Origin: Chloroflexota bacterium
Lineage (GTDB): Bacteria; Chloroflexota; Anaerolineae; Anaerolineales; Anaerolineaceae
DNA: 64,000 nucleotides
Assembly (NCBI GenBank): GCA_029561345.1
Contig: JAKQJC010000001.1
Span: forward strand, 310,001-374,000
Direction of reading: 5' to 3'
Shown: piece after piece, positions 62,164 to 64,000 of the stretch
Layout of the letters: every line of letters begins with the position of its first letter
How positions within the stretch are numbered: position 1 is the first letter of the stretch
Translations under genes and position numbers: made by a program
The notes under the pieces: generated by a model
The model's database searches: none
Seen by the model: the letters and a program-made list of their open reading frames with translations, nothing else
Told to the model about the DNA's origin: nothing

Positions 62164-63585
62164 ATGACCCTGATCATTAAAAATGGAACCTGCATTACCG
62201 CAGCCGAAACCTTCACCGCAGATATCCGGGTGGAAGGCGGCAAAATTGCGCTGGTGGGGCAAAACCTGGATACGGAGAATGCCGAAGTGGTGGATGCCAG
62301 CGGCAAACTGGTGATGCCGGGCGGGGTGGATGCCCATACGCATTTTGACCTGCCCATGCCAGGAACGGTATCCTCAGATGATCATTACACTGGTCACAAG
62401 GCGGCGGCTTTTGGCGGCACGACTACGGTGATGGATTTCATACCGCAGGGGGCCGGTTCAATGAAACAAAACGTGGATGCCTGGCAGCAAAAGGTCAGCG
62501 CCAAAGCCGCGATTGATTACACCTTTCACATGAATGTGACGCGTTTTGATGACCAGGTTGCCGCAGACCTGCCAGGACTGGCTGCGGATGGCATTCGCAG
62601 CATCAAGGTGTTTATGGCCTATAACGGCCGTTTGCGCCTTAGCGATGGAGATATTTTCCAGGCGTTGCGCATAGCAAAAAAGGCGGGCATTCTGACCATG
62701 CTGCACGCTGAAAATGGCGATGTCATTGACTTGCTGGTGGCCGAAGCCCTGGCTGCCGGGAATAAAACCCCCGAATACCATGCCCTCACACGGCCGGCCT
62801 GGGGTGTGGTGGAGGCTGTGCTGCGCGGGGCGGCCCTTTCAGGGCAGGCGGACGGCGCGCCGTTGTATGTGGTGCATATGAATGCGGCCGGCGAAGTGGA
62901 CCAGCTGCGCTATGCGCGTGAGCACGGCTTGCCGGTGATGGGGGAGACCTGCCCGCAATATCTGTTTTTTACCATTGACCATTTGCGCCGCCCGGACGGA
63001 GCAAAATGGGTTTGTTCGCCGCCCATGCGCACCCATGAAGATAACCAGGCCCTGTGGCGCGGCCTGACGGATGGCACTTTGCAGGTGATGGGCACGGATC
63101 ATTGCCCCTTTTTCTTTGATGGTACAAAGCCCATCATCTATGAGGGGAAACCGGTAGCCATTCCGGGCAAGGAACTGGGAGCGGACGATTTCACAAAAAT
63201 TCCCAACGGTCTGCCGGGGGTTGGCGACCGCCTGCCTGTTCTATGGACTTATGGGGTGCGGGCCGGCCGGCTGACCCCCAACCAGTTTGTGGCCATGAAT
63301 GCCACCAACCCGGCGCGCATCTTTGGTTTGTACCCGCAAAAAGGTACTTTGATGCCGGGCGCAGATGCGGATCTGGCGATTTGGGATCCGGAAAAGCGCC
63401 TGATTTACGGTGTTGGGGTGGCTCAACACCGCACCGATTACAATTTGTATGAAGATTGGGAACTGGTGGGCATGCCCGAAAAGGTGTTTCTGCGCGGACA
63501 GCTCATTGTGGATGGGCAGCGTTGGCTTGGAAAAGCTGGCCAGGGACAATACCTGGCACGGCGCAGTGCGGGTGAGGTGCTTTAA
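62164..63585 (+). CDS. Dihydropyrimidinase/D-hydantoinase
   Basis: A 473-residue cyclic amidohydrolase. GAAGGAG precedes the ATG. Zinc ligands are seen in GGVDAHTHFDLPM, MLHAENGD, VVHMNAAGE and MGTDHCPF. The carbamylated Lys is in SIKVFMAYNGRL. It opens dihydropyrimidine or hydantoin rings to N-carbamoyl amino acids. HyuA of the E. coli yge locus belongs to this family and works beside YgeW and YgeY. Here it most likely opens a hydantoin or ureide derived from purines. The true substrate is not known. Confidence 0.93.
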   Translation: MTLIIKNGTCITAAETFTADIRVEGGKIALVGQNLDTENAEVVDASGKLVMPGGVDAHTHFDLPMPGTVSSDDHYTGHKAAAFGGTTTVMDFIPQGAGSMKQNVDAWQQKVSAKAAIDYTFHMNVTRFDDQVAADLPGLAADGIRSIKVFMAYNGRLRLSDGDIFQALRIAKKAGILTMLHAENGDVIDLLVAEALAAGNKTPEYHALTRPAWGVVEAVLRGAALSGQADGAPLYVVHMNAAGEVDQLRYAREHGLPVMGETCPQYLFFTIDHLRRPDGAKWVCSPPMRTHEDNQALWRGLTDGTLQVMGTDHCPFFFDGTKPIIYEGKPVAIPGKELGADDFTKIPNGLPGVGDRLPVLWTYGVRAGRLTPNQFVAMNATNPARIFGLYPQKGTLMPGADADLAIWDPEKRLIYGVGVAQHRTDYNLYEDWELVGMPEKVFLRGQLIVDGQRWLGKAGQGQYLARRSAGEVL

Positions 63586-63590
63586 GTTTT

Positions 63591-64000
63591 ATGACGTTGC
63601 TGATTCCAATCGGGCTGCTCTTAACAGCCACCCTTCTTGTGGCTGTGCTGCACTGGGTGCGGCCTGGTTTTGGTTTATCCTGGCTGGGGGCGCTGGGCCT
63701 GGCTTTTCTGGCCTGGCTGGCTTTGATTTTCCTGGGCACCCGGCTTCCAGAATCCTGGCTGCCGCTGGCCAATGATTTTCCCTTTCAGGCTTCAACGACT
63801 TTATTCCTGCTGGATGCCATTTCATGGCCTTATGCGGTGATGCTGACCACCCTGGCAGTGGCTGTGATGCTGACAGAAGCTGCCCGTACGCAGTATAAGT
63901 TTAACCCGATGAGTTGGTCATCCACCATGCTGATGACAGCCGCCGGACTGGTGGCAGTGATGGCAGGAAATCCATTTACGCTGGCGATTGGCTGGACGGC
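63591..64000 (+). CDS. Complex I/antiporter-type membrane subunit (NuoL/M/N-like), cut by window end
   Basis: ATG 63591, five bases after the hydantoinase stop, opens a frame of 136 codons that runs off the window. The product is almost wholly hydrophobic: helices at about 1-20, 30-50, 80-100 and 115-136, with STTLFLLDAISWPYAVM, a stretch typical of proton-pumping NADH:quinone oxidoreductase L/M/N subunits and Mrp antiporters. Later conserved Lys and Glu residues lie outside the window, so the subtype is open. Confidence 0.75.
   Translation, partial: MTLLIPIGLLLTATLLVAVLHWVRPGFGLSWLGALGLAFLAWLALIFLGTRLPESWLPLANDFPFQASTTLFLLDAISWPYAVMLTTLAVAVMLTEAARTQYKFNPMSWSSTMLMTAAGLVAVMAGNPFTLAIGWT

Noticed and set aside
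1..64000. Mobile elements, prophage or CRISPR array
   Set aside because: No transposase, integrase or cas gene and no spaced direct repeats were seen. The regular repeats found are protein-coding repeats in the 17105-24418 gene.

Overview
The window looks like a chromosomal stretch of an anaerobic, single-membrane bacterium of the Chloroflexota, most likely class Anaerolineae. This is an inference from gene content: a sortase and a LytR-CpsA-Psr protein, no outer-membrane genes, large beta-helix and Ig-repeat surface proteins, many Thr/Pro-rich secreted proteins, a threonyl-tRNA synthetase without a TGS domain under a T-box, and a BMP-type nucleoside transporter. No rRNA, CRISPR array, integrase, transposase or phage gene was seen. 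One tRNA gene is present. Genes are packed tightly. The only gene-poor stretch over 300 bases is 9332-9851, which holds the T-box leader, the tRNA-Val gene and promoters.

Layout. 1-6005: cell envelope genes, namely a truncated alpha-2-macroglobulin lipoprotein (minus), a His-tailed EamA transporter, an LCP protein and a membrane protein with an HExxH motif. 6056-9735 (minus): tRNA-Val, a T-box leader and the classical thrS-infC-rpmI-rplT operon, with infC apparently starting at ATA. 9852-17000: sortase, a small membrane protein, an RlmD-type methyltransferase, a PilZ protein, a DHH phosphoesterase, a secreted Fn3-like protein, CorA and a MATE pump. 17105-24418 (minus): one 2437-residue secreted repeat protein. 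24668-26236: a small hypothetical gene, the decayed remains of an ABC exporter, and an M23 peptidase lipoprotein. 26307-32729 (minus): DUF1015, DegV, and a tRNA-modification group (cysteine desulfurase, MnmA, TrmI) with a small membrane protein and a Nudix hydrolase. 32873-36060: phosphohexomutase, TatD nuclease and polyprenyl synthase in one tight operon.

36176-42913 (minus) is a seven-gene signalling operon behind a good sigma-70-type promoter. It encodes a cytoplasmic Ser/Thr kinase carrying an eight-bladed PQQ-type propeller, a PP2C phosphatase, a DnaJ-vWA fusion, a zinc-ribbon FHA protein, a 79-residue protein and two response regulators with no histidine kinase beside them. It is one of two candidates here for a little-described system.

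45376-63585 (plus) is an 18-kb catabolic island for purines and ureido compounds, and is the other candidate. It holds 8-oxoguanine deaminase, adenine deaminase, a GntR regulator, YgeY-type hydrolase, YgeW-type carbamoyltransferase, carbamate kinase, a complete BMP/ABC nucleoside-type importer, two fold-type II PLP enzymes, a glycosyltransferase, an unrecognised 184-residue protein and a dihydropyrimidinase. A palindrome matching the GntR/FadR operator shape overlaps its promoter. The genes suggest uptake of purines, deamination, hydrolysis of ureido intermediates and ATP recovery through carbamoyl phosphate. The usual 2,3-diaminopropionate ammonia-lyase (YgeX) is not in the window, and two other PLP enzymes sit in the island. 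The window ends inside a complex I-type membrane subunit.
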